Below are positions 1 through 9,464 of a stretch of 64,000 bases of DNA, one piece after another (the first letter of the stretch is position 1; each line of letters opens with the position of its first letter). The DNA comes from Marinobacter vinifirmus (GTDB taxonomy: Bacteria > Pseudomonadota > Gammaproteobacteria > Pseudomonadales > Oleiphilaceae). The stretch is taken from positions 248,001-312,000 of the forward strand of contig NZ_NEFY01000003.1 in assembly GCF_002258215.1 (NCBI RefSeq), written 5' to 3'. The position numbers and the translations under genes are program-made. A model generated the notes under the pieces. It saw nothing but the letters and a program-made list of their open reading frames with translations, had not been told where the DNA came from and made no database searches.

Positions 1-714
<714 letters not shown>

Positions 715-751
715 CCGGACCAGCCGTGTTCGCGGCAGTGTTCTGAAACCA

Positions 752-780
752 CAAAGGGGAGGCCGCCGGCCTCCCCTTTG
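752..780. terminator. bidirectional terminator between convergent genes
   Basis: A perfect 13-bp inverted repeat (752-764 with 768-780) has a 3-base loop and is flanked by A and T runs. It lies between the alcohol dehydrogenase and the convergent DJ-1 family gene, so it can serve both. Confidence 0.85.
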
Positions 781-801
781 CTTTCATGCTTCAGGACACT
801 G

Positions 802-1485
802 TCAGCTTTCCTGCAAAGCCTGCAACACAGCCTTCGCGGCACCCTCAGAGGACGCCGGGTTCTGGCCGGTAATCAGCTTGCCGTCCACCACAATGTGCGG
901 TGCCCAGTCATCGCCGCGGCTGTAGCGGCCGTTGTTCTGCTTGAGCATGTCTTCCAGCAGGAAGGGCACGATGTTGGTGAGCTGTACCGCGTCTTCTTCC
1001 GTGTTGCTGAAGCCGGTAACTTCGCGGCCACCTACGATGTTCTGGTCTGGCTTTACGAACACATTCTTGAATACGGCGGGGGCGTGGCACACGGCACCGA
1101 TCACCTTGTCCTGCTCGTAGGCGGTCTTGATCAGGGCGACAGACTTGTCGTCCTCGGCCAGGTCCCACAGTGGACCGTGTCCGCCGGGGTAGAAAATGGC
1201 GTCGTACTGGTTCATGTCCACGTCGGCCAGTTTTTTGGTGCTGGCCAGCATTTCCTTGGCATGGGTATCTGCCATGAAGCGTCGGGTGGAATCAGTGAGT
1301 GCGTCTTCTGCTTCGCTGTTAGGGTCTACCGGCGGCTGGCCGCCTTTAGGAGAAGCCAGGGTGATATCCGCGCCAGCATCCTTGAATACGTAGAAGGGCG
1401 CGGTGAATTCTTCCAGCCAGAATCCGGTTTTATGGCCGGTGTCGCCCATCTGGTCGTGGGATGTCAGTACCATCAGAATTTTCAT
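802..1485 (-). CDS. DJ-1/PfpI family protein (type 1 glutamine amidotransferase-like)
   Basis: A 227-residue protein of the DJ-1/PfpI superfamily, nearest in style to the Hsp31-like glyoxalase III/deglycase group. The nucleophile elbow AVCHAPA puts the reactive cysteine at about residue 133, followed by His134. An acidic pair WLEE near residues 23-26 supplies the glutamate that lowers the cysteine pKa. The YPGGHGP strand-loop is also typical. The frame stays open upstream, but the start at MKILMVLTS has a GGAGG ribosome site about 7 bases before it, so I use that. It converges on the formaldehyde dehydrogenase; both would handle reactive carbonyls, but that functional link is inference. The exact substrate is not readable. 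Confidence 0.9.
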   Translation of the reverse strand: MKILMVLTSHDQMGDTGHKTGFWLEEFTAPFYVFKDAGADITLASPKGGQPPVDPNSEAEDALTDSTRRFMADTHAKEMLASTKKLADVDMNQYDAIFYPGGHGPLWDLAEDDKSVALIKTAYEQDKVIGAVCHAPAVFKNVFVKPDQNIVGGREVTGFSNTEEDAVQLTNIVPFLLEDMLKQNNGRYSRGDDWAPHIVVDGKLITGQNPASSEGAAKAVLQALQES

Positions 1486-1650
1486 ATCGGTCGATCCTCC
1501 TGTCGGGAATCGGGGAGTTTGTTCGGGCGTTACTCCACAATTAGTGGTGGCCCGGGATGCAAATTTCAACAGGAATTACGGCAATAAGGCGGGAATGGAT
1601 GCCCGGAGTGTCTATACTCCGGTTACATATTGCTCAATGGGTCAGGGAAA

Positions 1651-2427
1651 GTGTCCGCAATAAAGGTAACGCTCATCAAGGCAGCCATGCTGTGCCTGTT
1701 CGTGCTGGCTGCAGCGCCTGCATGGTCGCAGCAGGGGACAGAAACCGTGGAGCCGTTGACGGTGGTGGTCGGTGTGGATCACGCGCCACCTTACCGGATC
1801 CTGGAGTCGGACCGGAAGACCGGGCTGTACCTGGATATGTTCGAGGAAATGACCAGTCGCCTTGGCTGGGCGGTCGAATACCGGGAAGCACCGTTTCGCC
1901 GGCTGCAGCTGATGCTGCAGCAGGGCGAGATCGACATGATGCTGGGCCTGGTGCGCAACGGTGCCCGGGAGCAGTGGATGGAGTTTGTGGCGCCGGCCTT
2001 CCCGCCTGAGCGGCGGTTGTTTTTCTACCTGGATGACGCCAATCGTGTAGATCGCTACCAGGACCTTTATGGCAAAACCATCGGCGTACTGGAAGGTGGT
2101 AGTTATTTCAGCCGGTTCGATAAAGACTCGGAATTGATGAGGGCCTCGGCTGCCCATTACGAAAACCTGATGTTGATGATGCAGAAGGGCCGGGTGGATG
2201 TGGTCATTGCGCCGGAGTTGGTGGGGCTGTACACAGCAAAGAATCTGGGTATTGAGGCCCGGGTCTCACCGTTTTTTGTGCCGGGGGAGCGATCCTGGAT
2301 TGTGGTGTCCGGGCAATCACCGGCCGTTCGCTATGCCGATGATATCCGGGCTGCCCTGAAGCTGATCGAGCGTGAAGGCATCCGGGAGAACCTGGTGCTG
2401 AAGTACCTGGAACAGCCGCTTCCCTGA
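1651..2427 (+). CDS. periplasmic substrate-binding protein, family 3 (amino-acid type)
   Basis: A single-domain bacterial solute-binding protein (SBP_bac_3 fold) of about 258 residues. A signal peptide ends near the Ala-rich stretch before WSQQ. The mature part starts with a beta strand (LTVVVGVDHAPPY) and contains GLYLDMFEEMTSRLGW and QQGEIDMMLGLVRN, as in the amino-acid binding family. No permease or ATPase lies beside it, so it may be an orphan binding protein or a signalling receptor. The start is uncertain. GTG at 1651 has a weak AGGG just upstream and gives a Lys-containing n-region. A TTG at 1630 and an ATG at 1687 are alternatives. Confidence 0.8.
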   Translation: MSAIKVTLIKAAMLCLFVLAAAPAWSQQGTETVEPLTVVVGVDHAPPYRILESDRKTGLYLDMFEEMTSRLGWAVEYREAPFRRLQLMLQQGEIDMMLGLVRNGAREQWMEFVAPAFPPERRLFFYLDDANRVDRYQDLYGKTIGVLEGGSYFSRFDKDSELMRASAAHYENLMLMMQKGRVDVVIAPELVGLYTAKNLGIEARVSPFFVPGERSWIVVSGQSPAVRYADDIRAALKLIEREGIRENLVLKYLEQPLP

Positions 2428-2547
2428 CACGCCTGTCGGGAGCCCCTCCCTTATCGGAATTTGATCCCGGTCTGCCCACCATTAACGGAACTTAGTATGC
2501 TCACGGTTGTCTTGAGGCAGAACCTGTTGTGAGAATAAGGAACTCGT

Positions 2548-3234
2548 ATGACAACCATTCGGTTATGGGATTTACCGACACGCCTGTTTCACTGGTTGCT
2601 GGTACTGGCGGCCGTGGGTGCCGTGATCAGTATTAAATCGGGCGCGATTGACTGGCATGAACGCTTTGGCCTGGCAGTAGTCGGGCTGTTGTCGTTCCGT
2701 ATTATCTGGGGTTTTACCGGCTCTACCTATGCCCGGTTTGCCAGCTTTGTTCGTGGGCCGGGAGCCATCATCGATTATGTGCGCGGACGCTGGCAGGGGG
2801 TAGGCCACAACCCGCTGGGGGCGCTTTCCGTGCTGGCGCTGATCGGCCTGTTCGGCTTCCAGGCGGCAAGCGGGCTGTTCGCCAACGATGAAATTGCCTT
2901 TAACGGCCCACTGACTCCGCTGGTGTCATCGGCCTGGAGCGATACCCTCAGCAGTTGGCACCGTTTGACGGAATGGTTCTTGTACGGGCTGGTCATCCTG
3001 CACGTGGCAGCGGTAGTGCTGTACTCAAAAGTGAAGAAAGACAATCTGCTGAAGCCGATGATCACCGGTAAAAAGCCGGTTGAGAAAGGCCTGGCGGAAG
3101 ATGCCCGAGGCGGTGGTGCGGTAGCGTTTGTGATTTCACTGGTGCTGGCGGGGATTGTGGTTGTCGGTGCCAGTGGCAGCTTTGTCTCGCCGCCACCGGC
3201 ACCGGAGCCCGCACCCCAGAACCTGGGGTGGTAA
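2548..3234 (+). CDS. cytochrome b561-type membrane protein (cytochrome b/b6 domain)
   Basis: A 228-residue integral membrane dihaem cytochrome b of the bacterial b561 / Ni-hydrogenase cytochrome-b type. It opens with the characteristic WDLPTRLFHW, which carries a haem-ligand His. Four hydrophobic helices follow, with further His residues in the helix-2 and helix-4 regions (WHRLTEWFLYGLVILHV). A fifth C-terminal helix and a Pro-rich tail close it. Such proteins pass electrons between the quinone pool and periplasmic partners. Directly downstream on the other strand is a cytochrome c', a pairing often seen with this family. The convergent gap is only 13 bases. Confidence 0.88.
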   Translation: MTTIRLWDLPTRLFHWLLVLAAVGAVISIKSGAIDWHERFGLAVVGLLSFRIIWGFTGSTYARFASFVRGPGAIIDYVRGRWQGVGHNPLGALSVLALIGLFGFQAASGLFANDEIAFNGPLTPLVSSAWSDTLSSWHRLTEWFLYGLVILHVAAVVLYSKVKKDNLLKPMITGKKPVEKGLAEDARGGGAVAFVISLVLAGIVVVGASGSFVSPPPAPEPAPQNLGW

Positions 3235-3247
3235 GCCCGGGGCAGTC

Positions 3248-3712
3248 TTACTTCGCGCGGAAGTTGTCGTGGCAGGCCTTGCAGGTCTCGCCCACGGCAG
3301 CAAACTGGCGCGCCAGGGCGGCTTTATCACCGCTAGCAGCAACTTCTTGCAGCTTGTTGGCTTCACGGCCGAAGTTCATGCCCACTTCACGGGCTTTTTC
3401 CGGCTGCTCGAAAAACTCAGGCTTCAGGCGGGTGTTCTCGGCTTTGTCCAGGGTGGAATCCGGGCTGTAGAGTGCGCCCATGCCGGAGTTGGCCACTGCG
3501 GCAATGGCATTGGCTGCGGCTTTCATCTGGTCGGCGTTGAACTCAACCTCGCCATCGACCGCCTGCGCCTTGATCTTGCCCATGTTCCAGGACATGAACT
3601 GGTAGGCTGCCTGGCGGGCTTCAATCTGGTCTTCAACACTCATCTGGGCGCTGGCCGGCATGGCGAAAGACAGCGCCAGAGCGGCGGCGGATACGAAACT
3701 TGTTTTCTTCAT
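3248..3712 (-). CDS. cytochrome c' (class II c-type cytochrome)
   Basis: A periplasmic 154-residue cytochrome with a clear signal peptide (MKKTSF..., cut after ASA). It has the single haem-binding motif CKACH at about residues 144-148, just before the C-terminus, as in the four-helix cytochrome c' family. These proteins bind NO or transfer electrons. The start is set by a GAGGGA ribosome site 7 bases before the ATG; the frame is open further upstream without support. It is convergent with the cytochrome b561 gene, a likely redox partner by context only. Confidence 0.92.
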   Translation of the reverse strand: MKKTSFVSAAALALSFAMPASAQMSVEDQIEARQAAYQFMSWNMGKIKAQAVDGEVEFNADQMKAAANAIAAVANSGMGALYSPDSTLDKAENTRLKPEFFEQPEKAREVGMNFGREANKLQEVAASGDKAALARQFAAVGETCKACHDNFRAK

Positions 3713-3860
3713 TTCAGGTCCCTCTCGTATGGTTTGCGTTTGGTCTGATTGGTCTTGCTGCAAAAATGCCTTATAAAGGTTTGGTTATGAGCACGCTACC
3801 TGTATAGACTCATTGCTGACAGTTATAAGAGCCTAAAGTTCAATCCGGAGAAATTCCACC

Positions 3861-4286
3861 ATGGCAATATGGACAGTAACCCCCGATCTTGACCAGATGA
3901 TGGCACACAGCCAGAAAACTGCCGTCAGTCACATGGGCATTGAATACCTTGAGGTCGGTGACGACTATGTGAAAGGCCGCATGCCGGTCGATGAACGCAC
4001 GGTTCAGCCGTTTGGCATTCTGCATGGGGGCGCGTCGGTATTGCTGGCGGAAACGCTGGGCAGCATGGCGGCCAACTGTTGCCTGAAAGATAAGAACACC
4101 GTGGCCGTTGGCCTGGATATCAATGCCAACCACATCCGCCCGGTTACCGGCGGCTGGGTCTACGGAACCGCCCGTGCCCTGCATATCGGCAGTGCGACCC
4201 AGGTCTGGGAAATCCGGCTTGAGAACGAACAGGGCAAGGTAACCTGCATCTCGCGCCTGACCATGGCGGTTACCAAGCGGCCATAA
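3861..4286 (+). CDS. hotdog-fold acyl-CoA thioesterase (YdiI/PaaI type)
   Basis: A 141-residue single-domain hotdog thioesterase. The signature QPFGILHGGASVLLAETLGS contains the HGG turn (residues 55-57) and the catalytic acidic residue Glu64, as in the 4-hydroxybenzoyl-CoA / DHNA-CoA thioesterase group. Length and the C-terminal CISRLTMAV strand match YdiI-like proteins, which hydrolyse a wide range of acyl-CoAs and act in menaquinone synthesis in some species. No menaquinone genes are nearby, so a general acyl-CoA clearing role is as likely. Confidence 0.9.
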   Translation: MAIWTVTPDLDQMMAHSQKTAVSHMGIEYLEVGDDYVKGRMPVDERTVQPFGILHGGASVLLAETLGSMAANCCLKDKNTVAVGLDINANHIRPVTGGWVYGTARALHIGSATQVWEIRLENEQGKVTCISRLTMAVTKRP

Positions 4287-4313
4287 CGAGCGGCCGTATA
4301 CCCGGAAGCGGGG

Positions 4314-5303
4314 TCAGTCCGAGCAGGTGTTGACCCGGCCCCGGCCCTGATCCTTGGATTGGTAGAGTGCCCGGTCGGCCCGGTGCATCAGGTCTTCCAG
4401 GGTCTGGTCGCCCACAATGAGGCGGGTAATGCCAAAGCTGGCGCTGGCGCGAATGGAACGACCTTTGTGCTGGATGACCAGCTCGTTGAGCATTTCAAGC
4501 ATCCGCTCCGTCAGCTCGATGGCTTCACCCATCGTGGTGTCCGGCAGCAGTAGCGCGAACTCTTCGCCCCCCAACCTGGCGACAATGTCCGATTCCCGAA
4601 CCCGGTTCTGCAGCAGTCGGGCGATCTGCCGGAGCGCTTCGTCGCCGGCATCGTGGCCATAGGTGTCGTTAACCTGCTTGAAGTAGTCCAGGTCCATCAT
4701 CACCATGGTCAGCGGGCTGGCGTGGCGCTTGGCGTGGCGGAGCAATTGCCCGCCAAACTCGTAGAAGGCGCGGCGGTTGTGAAGGCCGGTCAGCTCGTCT
4801 TCCAGGGCTGCGGCCTGGGCTTGCTGGTGAGCCTCCTGGAGTTCCAGTTCCACCTGCTTGCGCCGGGTGATATCGGTGGCAATTTCCAGTCGCACCAGCC
4901 GGCCGTCTGTCCAGCGGATGGCTTGGTCACGGCACTGGTACCAGTGGTTATCCAGCTGGTTCTGGAATTCCCACACATGGGGCGGGTTGGGGGTGCCGTC
5001 TTCGGCCAGCAGCAGGTGATTGGTGCAGAAGCTGCAGGGGCCATCGCTGTCTTGCAGCACCTGCCAGCATTTTCGGCCCTCGATGTTGCCCCAGGTGCGC
5101 CGGCCGTAGGCGTTCATATACAGCAACTCGTGGGTCTGGAAGTCGGAAACGTAAACCAGGGCATCAAGGTTATCGAGTACAGCCTGAAGCCCGGCCGCCG
5201 GAGTGGTCCCGGAGGCAGGAAGGCCTGCATCGGCAGGCAGGTTGAGAGAGGGGATACCTGATTTCATTGCGTTGTTTTCGTTTGTACGGTTTCCTGTCAT
5301 CAC
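4314..5303 (-). CDS. PAS-GGDEF diguanylate cyclase
   Basis: A 329-residue soluble diguanylate cyclase that should make cyclic di-GMP from GTP. Residues about 40-148 form a PAS domain; residues about 165-325 form the GGDEF domain with an intact active site (GGEEF at 245-249). It also has an inhibitory I-site RESD (236-239), exactly five residues before GGEEF, so product inhibition is expected. The PAS domain carries three cysteines (79, 90, 93) in a C-x10-C-x2-C spacing. They could bind metal or a cluster or sense redox. ATG at 5303 is used; an ATG at 5267 is an alternative, and neither has a strong ribosome site. Confidence 0.9.
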   Translation of the reverse strand: MMTGNRTNENNAMKSGIPSLNLPADAGLPASGTTPAAGLQAVLDNLDALVYVSDFQTHELLYMNAYGRRTWGNIEGRKCWQVLQDSDGPCSFCTNHLLLAEDGTPNPPHVWEFQNQLDNHWYQCRDQAIRWTDGRLVRLEIATDITRRKQVELELQEAHQQAQAAALEDELTGLHNRRAFYEFGGQLLRHAKRHASPLTMVMMDLDYFKQVNDTYGHDAGDEALRQIARLLQNRVRESDIVARLGGEEFALLLPDTTMGEAIELTERMLEMLNELVIQHKGRSIRASASFGITRLIVGDQTLEDLMHRADRALYQSKDQGRGRVNTCSD

Positions 5304-5369
5304 TGCAGTATGGCCTTTTTTTACACAGGTTGTCTGTACTGAAATTGATACCGATTGTGGTAATTAACT

Positions 5370-5834
5370 ATGTCTGATTCTAATGGCGGCCAGATTTGCC
5401 CCTGTGGCAGTGGCGAGGTTTATTCGGCCTGTTGTGGTCGTTGGCATGCCGGTGCTCCCGCACCGTCGCCCGAGGCCCTGATGCGCTCCCGCTTCACAGC
5501 CTTTGTAACCGGAGACAGCAACTACCTGCTGGCTACCTGGCACCCGGACACCCGCCCGGAAAGCTTGTCACTGGACGGTTCTCCCGAGTGGACAGCTTTG
5601 CAGATTTTCAGTGCCGGTGAGCAGGGAGCGAAAGGCCAGGTTCATTTTCGGGCCATCTACCGGACAGGATCTGGTTGGGGATACCTGGAAGAACACTCGG
5701 ACTTCGTCAAAGAAGGCGGGCACTGGTTCTACGTGGCCGGTGAAACCAGCGAAGGTACCCTCAAGCCCGGCCGTAACGAGCCCTGCCCCTGTGGCAGCGG
5801 GCGAAAGTACAAATCCTGCTGCCTGAACGGGTGA
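5370..5834 (+). CDS. ychJ: YchJ family protein with two SEC-C zinc motifs
   Basis: A 154-residue YchJ-family protein. A cysteine-rich SEC-C-like motif sits at each end (CPCGSGEVYSACC near the N-terminus and CPCGSGRKYKSCC near the C-terminus), flanking an NTF2-like middle domain. Each motif should bind one zinc. The biochemical role of YchJ is not established. It is followed after 7 bases by rarD on the same strand, so the two are probably co-transcribed. Confidence 0.93.
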   Translation: MSDSNGGQICPCGSGEVYSACCGRWHAGAPAPSPEALMRSRFTAFVTGDSNYLLATWHPDTRPESLSLDGSPEWTALQIFSAGEQGAKGQVHFRAIYRTGSGWGYLEEHSDFVKEGGHWFYVAGETSEGTLKPGRNEPCPCGSGRKYKSCCLNG

Positions 5835-5841
5835 ACCTGCT

Positions 5842-6732
5842 ATGACCAATACAGTGCCGGAAACCGGCAAGGGTGTGGCCTATGGCCTGGCGGCCTACAC
5901 CATGTGGGGCAGTTTTCCCCTGTACTTTGCCCTGTTTGAGGGTATTCCGGCCTGGGAGGTGCTCATCCACCGGGTGATCTGGTCATGCCTGTTCCTAGCG
6001 GTCGTGATTTCTCTGCTTCGGCGCTGGCTACCAGTCACCGCAGCTCTGAAACAGCCGAAAAACCTGGGCTTTGTACTGGGCTGCTCGGTGTTTATTGCCG
6101 CTAACTGGGGTATTTATATCTACGCAGTGGAAACCCGCCATGTGCTGCAGGCCAGCCTGGGCTACTTTCTTACGCCCCTGGTGAACGTCGCCATGGGCTT
6201 GTTGATACTCGGTGAGCGTATTTCCCGCCTGCAGGTGGTGGCGGTTGTGATGGCCGGCGTTGCCATCCTCTACCAGTTCTTCCTGCTGGGCGAGCTGCCG
6301 TGGATAACCCTGGCGCTGGCCTTCAGCTTTGGCACCTATGGTTTGCTGCGCAAGAAGGTGGAACTGGATGGTCTGTCCGGCCTGTTTGTGGAAACCCTGT
6401 TGCTGCTGCCGCTGGGGTTGCTGACACTGGTCTGGTTGTCTTCGCAGAATCTTTCGCACTTTACCGAGTCTGCTTACAGCACGCTGCTGTTGCTCTCCAG
6501 TGGTGCAGTCACGGCTATTCCCCTGTTAGCGTTTGCCGGTGCCGCCCGGCGGCTGAAGCTCTCCACCGTGGGTTTTCTTATGTACATCAACCCCACCATC
6601 CAGTTTCTGATCGCGCTTTATATCTTCCATGAACCACTGAGCACCGCAAAGTTACTGAGTTTTGTGATGATCTGGGTAGCGCTGGCGCTTTACTCGTGGT
6701 CTGCCTGGGTCGGGCGGGCACGCACTGTGTAA
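5842..6732 (+). CDS. rarD: RarD/EamA family inner-membrane transporter
   Basis: A 296-residue, ten-helix member of the drug/metabolite transporter superfamily. It opens with the RarD-type sequence GLAAYTMWGSFPLYF and has the two EamA halves. The family is annotated as chloramphenicol-sensitivity protein RarD, but the natural substrate is unknown. It starts 7 bases after ychJ, so it is likely in one operon. Confidence 0.93.
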   Translation: MTNTVPETGKGVAYGLAAYTMWGSFPLYFALFEGIPAWEVLIHRVIWSCLFLAVVISLLRRWLPVTAALKQPKNLGFVLGCSVFIAANWGIYIYAVETRHVLQASLGYFLTPLVNVAMGLLILGERISRLQVVAVVMAGVAILYQFFLLGELPWITLALAFSFGTYGLLRKKVELDGLSGLFVETLLLLPLGLLTLVWLSSQNLSHFTESAYSTLLLLSSGAVTAIPLLAFAGAARRLKLSTVGFLMYINPTIQFLIALYIFHEPLSTAKLLSFVMIWVALALYSWSAWVGRARTV

Positions 6733-6830
6733 AATCCTGCAAAATATGCGGAGTAAAGGCAGGTTTATGTCGGCTCCGCAGGTACCATCCTTATCATTCG
6801 TTGGCTAAACCTTTCTTTGGTAAGGATGAA

Positions 6831-7445
6831 ATGATGAAAACAGGTAAGTTGATGGCTTCTCTGGTAGCCGGTGTTGCGTTGTCTGGTTCTGCCTCCATGG
6901 CGCTGGCACAGCAAGGCTATGCGGGTATCAGTCTGGGGCAGGCTGAGGTTAAGGATTTTTGTGACGGCTGGTCTGGTGTTGATTGTGATGACACTGCGTT
7001 GAGCGGTCGGCTTTACGCGGGCGGTTTCTTCGATAAGTATCTGGCATTTGAAGCAGGCTATCGCTATATCGATGAAACGTCCGCAGAAGGCGCAATTCCT
7101 GACTTAGTTTCCGCTGGTATTGATGCCTCCTATCATATGTTTGATAGTTCTTTGCTTGTCTTTACACCTGAGTTTGGGCCGGTTCGATTATTTGCCAAAG
7201 CTGGTTTGCAGTTCTGGCGTCAGGATGTGGACGCGAAGCTGACCGTTCTATCTGAGAGCTTTAACGGTTCGGAACATGAATCTGGCCTGGCTTTCCGCAC
7301 TGGCGCCGGCGCGACCATCGACTTTACCGAGTCCTTCGGCCTCCGGCTGGAGTGGGACTACCTGCAGAATGTGGGTGATGATGTCCTTGATAACCTGGAG
7401 TCGGATATCCACATCTTCTCCGTCGGGCCTGAATTCCGTTTCTGA
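6831..7445 (+). CDS. outer-membrane beta-barrel protein
   Basis: A 204-residue secreted protein with a signal peptide (cleavage near ALAQQ) and alternating hydrophobic strands typical of an eight-stranded OmpA/OmpX-like barrel. It ends in a strand with a terminal Phe (VGPEFRF), the C-terminal signature recognised by the BAM complex. The start at ATG 6831 (or the next ATG, 6834) is placed by an AAGGA ribosome site; an upstream open frame is not supported. Two cysteines near residues 44 and 51 may form a disulfide. No function beyond membrane structure can be assigned. Confidence 0.85.
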   Translation: MMKTGKLMASLVAGVALSGSASMALAQQGYAGISLGQAEVKDFCDGWSGVDCDDTALSGRLYAGGFFDKYLAFEAGYRYIDETSAEGAIPDLVSAGIDASYHMFDSSLLVFTPEFGPVRLFAKAGLQFWRQDVDAKLTVLSESFNGSEHESGLAFRTGAGATIDFTESFGLRLEWDYLQNVGDDVLDNLESDIHIFSVGPEFRF

Positions 7446-7484
7446 GGCCGGCATAGCGTTTGATAGCCGGTGTGAGGTTTTGAC

Positions 7485-7712
7485 ATGAAACAGCCCATCA
7501 CCGGCTATCACAAAGACGATGAAAACCACTGGGTGGCGCAACTGGCCTGCGGGCATAATCAGCATGTGCGCCATGATCCGCCCTGGGTGAACCGGCCCTG
7601 GGTTGTCACGGTAGAGGGACGGCAGTCCATGTTGGGGTTCGAGCTGGACTGTGTGAAATGCGACAACGGTGCGCCGGCGGATGAGCGCCCGGGCCAGCAG
7701 GCTGAGCCCTAG
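7485..7712 (+). CDS. DUF3565 family small protein
   Basis: A 75-residue protein recognisable as DUF3565 by the pattern GYH..DE..HWVAQLACGHNQHVRHDPPW..RPWV. The conserved Cys and His residues (CGHNQHVRH plus a C-terminal CVKCD) suggest metal binding. Its function is unknown. The last four bases overlap the convergent LysR-type regulator. Confidence 0.88.
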   Translation: MKQPITGYHKDDENHWVAQLACGHNQHVRHDPPWVNRPWVVTVEGRQSMLGFELDCVKCDNGAPADERPGQQAEP

Positions 7713-8590
7713 GAAAGAGTCTCCAGATAGGCTTCCAGTTCGTTGGCCAGCCAGCCTACCACGGCGCCCCCTTGCGCCTGTTCCGATTCCAGTGCGCTGA
7801 ACACCTTCCACCAGCGGGCACTTCGATGGTGGATGGTTTTCAGCTGTTCCTTTCTTAACGCCTCTGCAATCAAAGGTAACGGCAAGTCGGCCCAGCCGGC
7901 GCCGTCCATCACCGCGTCCCGGATCAGTTCGTACTGGGTGAAGGCCAGGTAATTGGCGGTTTCCGGGGATTCTGCCACCAGCAGCGAATCCTGCATGTAG
8001 GCCAGGGTGATTTCCGTATGGCTGATCAGGTCATCCTGGGTAACGCGTTTTAGCTGGCTCAGGGGGTGGTCGGGCGCGGCCACGGTGAGCATGCGCACAT
8101 CTGCCAGTTCCCGGAACCATTGATAACCTTCATTGAGCAGCTCCGGCATCAGGCCGTAGGCCACATCTACTGACTGGTTGCGCACCAGGGGTGGCAGCTC
8201 TCGCGGAGGGGCAAGATAGATCGACAGGCTGGTTTGGGGGAAGCGTTGTTTCAGCCGGCGCAGGATGTCCCGCCAGATGTCCTCTGGAATGGAATCGTCC
8301 CGGGCAATGCGCAGTACCGATTCGGCTCCGCTCAGGTGATGCTGGCAGCGGGCCAGTATCTGGCCGGCCACCTGGTCGAAACGCCGGCAGTCGGTGAGGA
8401 TGGACTGGCCGATGGCGGTCAGGTGCAGCTGGTTGCCACTGCGTTCGAACAGCTCCACGCCCAGCTCATCTTCCAGCGATGCGAGCACGGTGCTGACCGT
8501 GGTGCGGCTGCGGTTCAGCTCCCGGGCAGCGGCGGCTACGCTGCCGTTGCGTACCACGGAAAGGAAGGTTTTGATCTGGGAGGTTTTCAT
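7709..8590 (-). CDS. LysR family transcriptional regulator
   Basis: A 293-residue LysR-type regulator. The N-terminal winged helix-turn-helix (residues about 1-60) begins MKTSQIKTFLSVVRNGSVAAAARELNRS; the remainder is a periplasmic-binding-like effector domain. It lies divergently from a CDF-like transporter with only 93 bases between, the classic arrangement for a LysR protein controlling its neighbour. The effector cannot be read from the sequence. Confidence 0.93.
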   Translation of the reverse strand: MKTSQIKTFLSVVRNGSVAAAARELNRSRTTVSTVLASLEDELGVELFERSGNQLHLTAIGQSILTDCRRFDQVAGQILARCQHHLSGAESVLRIARDDSIPEDIWRDILRRLKQRFPQTSLSIYLAPPRELPPLVRNQSVDVAYGLMPELLNEGYQWFRELADVRMLTVAAPDHPLSQLKRVTQDDLISHTEITLAYMQDSLLVAESPETANYLAFTQYELIRDAVMDGAGWADLPLPLIAEALRKEQLKTIHHRSARWWKVFSALESEQAQGGAVVGWLANELEAYLETLS

Positions 8591-8683
8591 GGGCTTACCT
8601 ATGCGACGGATTTTCCGTCGCTCAGCGACTCACGCCTTTTGAATGATGCCGATAATATGGCCGGCAATTCTCAGGAGGTCAAA

Positions 8684-9457
8684 ATGTTTACTTCTCTGGC
8701 GCGGGAAAATCTGGCGCTGACGTTATCTGCCGTGGGTGCGGGCCTGTTTGCCCTCGCCGGCATTACCTGGGGCCTTTGGGTCGATTCACTGGTTATTCTC
8801 TTCGACGGTGCTTATTCCCTGATCAGTCTGGGGCTGTCGCTGCTGTCACTCTATGCCGCCCGCCTGGTGCGCCGGCCCGCCAATGAAGACTATCCGTTCG
8901 GAATGGGTGCGGTGGAGCCGCTGGTGATTGCCGTGAAAGGCCTGGTGATCGGGTTGGTGTGTGTGCTGTCACTGGCCTCTGCCGTGGTGTCGCTGCTTCA
9001 GGGCGGCCGGGCCGTTGCTGCGGATATGGCGATGATTTTTGGTGCAGTGAACGTGGTGGGCTGCCTGGCGGTGTGGGTTTACCTGCGCTGGTCGAGTTTC
9101 CGTAATGATTCCGGGCTGGTGAAAGCCGAACAACGCCAGTGGCTGATGGACAGCGCCCTGAGTGCCGCCGTCATGATCGGCTTTGCGGCCGCCTGGATGC
9201 TTGAGCGCAGCCAGTGGTCAGAACTGGCGGTGTATGCTGACCCGGTGATGATGCTGGTGATCTCGGTTTACTTTATGACCGTGCCGGTGAAGATGGTCCT
9301 GGAATCGGTTCGGGAACTGCTGCTGGCGGCACCCCGGAACGACGCCCTGGACGACATCCACGAGACCCTGGAAGACCTGGGCCTGAACCCGGAGCAGGTC
9401 AAGGTGGCCAAGCTGGGCCCCAACCTGTTGCTTGAAGCCCGCATGGTGCGTATCTGA
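8684..9457 (+). CDS. cation diffusion facilitator-like membrane protein with degenerate metal site
   Basis: A 257-residue protein with the CDF layout: six hydrophobic helices and a short C-terminal cytoplasmic domain. The start is fixed by TCAGGAGGTC 4 bases before ATG 8684. Helix 2 reads DSLVILFDGAYSLIS and helix 5 reads QWLMDSALSAAVMIG. Canonical zinc/iron CDF exporters carry Asp-x2-His/Asn-x3-Asp in helix 2 and His-x3-Asp in helix 5. Here the second and third helix-2 ligands appear as Tyr and Ser, and the helix-5 His as Gln. The fold is clear but metal export is doubtful. It is divergent from the LysR regulator. Confidence 0.85.
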   Translation: MFTSLARENLALTLSAVGAGLFALAGITWGLWVDSLVILFDGAYSLISLGLSLLSLYAARLVRRPANEDYPFGMGAVEPLVIAVKGLVIGLVCVLSLASAVVSLLQGGRAVAADMAMIFGAVNVVGCLAVWVYLRWSSFRNDSGLVKAEQRQWLMDSALSAAVMIGFAAAWMLERSQWSELAVYADPVMMLVISVYFMTVPVKMVLESVRELLLAAPRNDALDDIHETLEDLGLNPEQVKVAKLGPNLLLEARMVRI

Positions 9458-9464
9458 TTCCAGC

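Noticed and set aside
8234..8683. N-terminal extension of the CDF-like protein by about 150 residues
   Set aside because: It would overlap the LysR gene; a strong TCAGGAGG site fixes the start at 8684.
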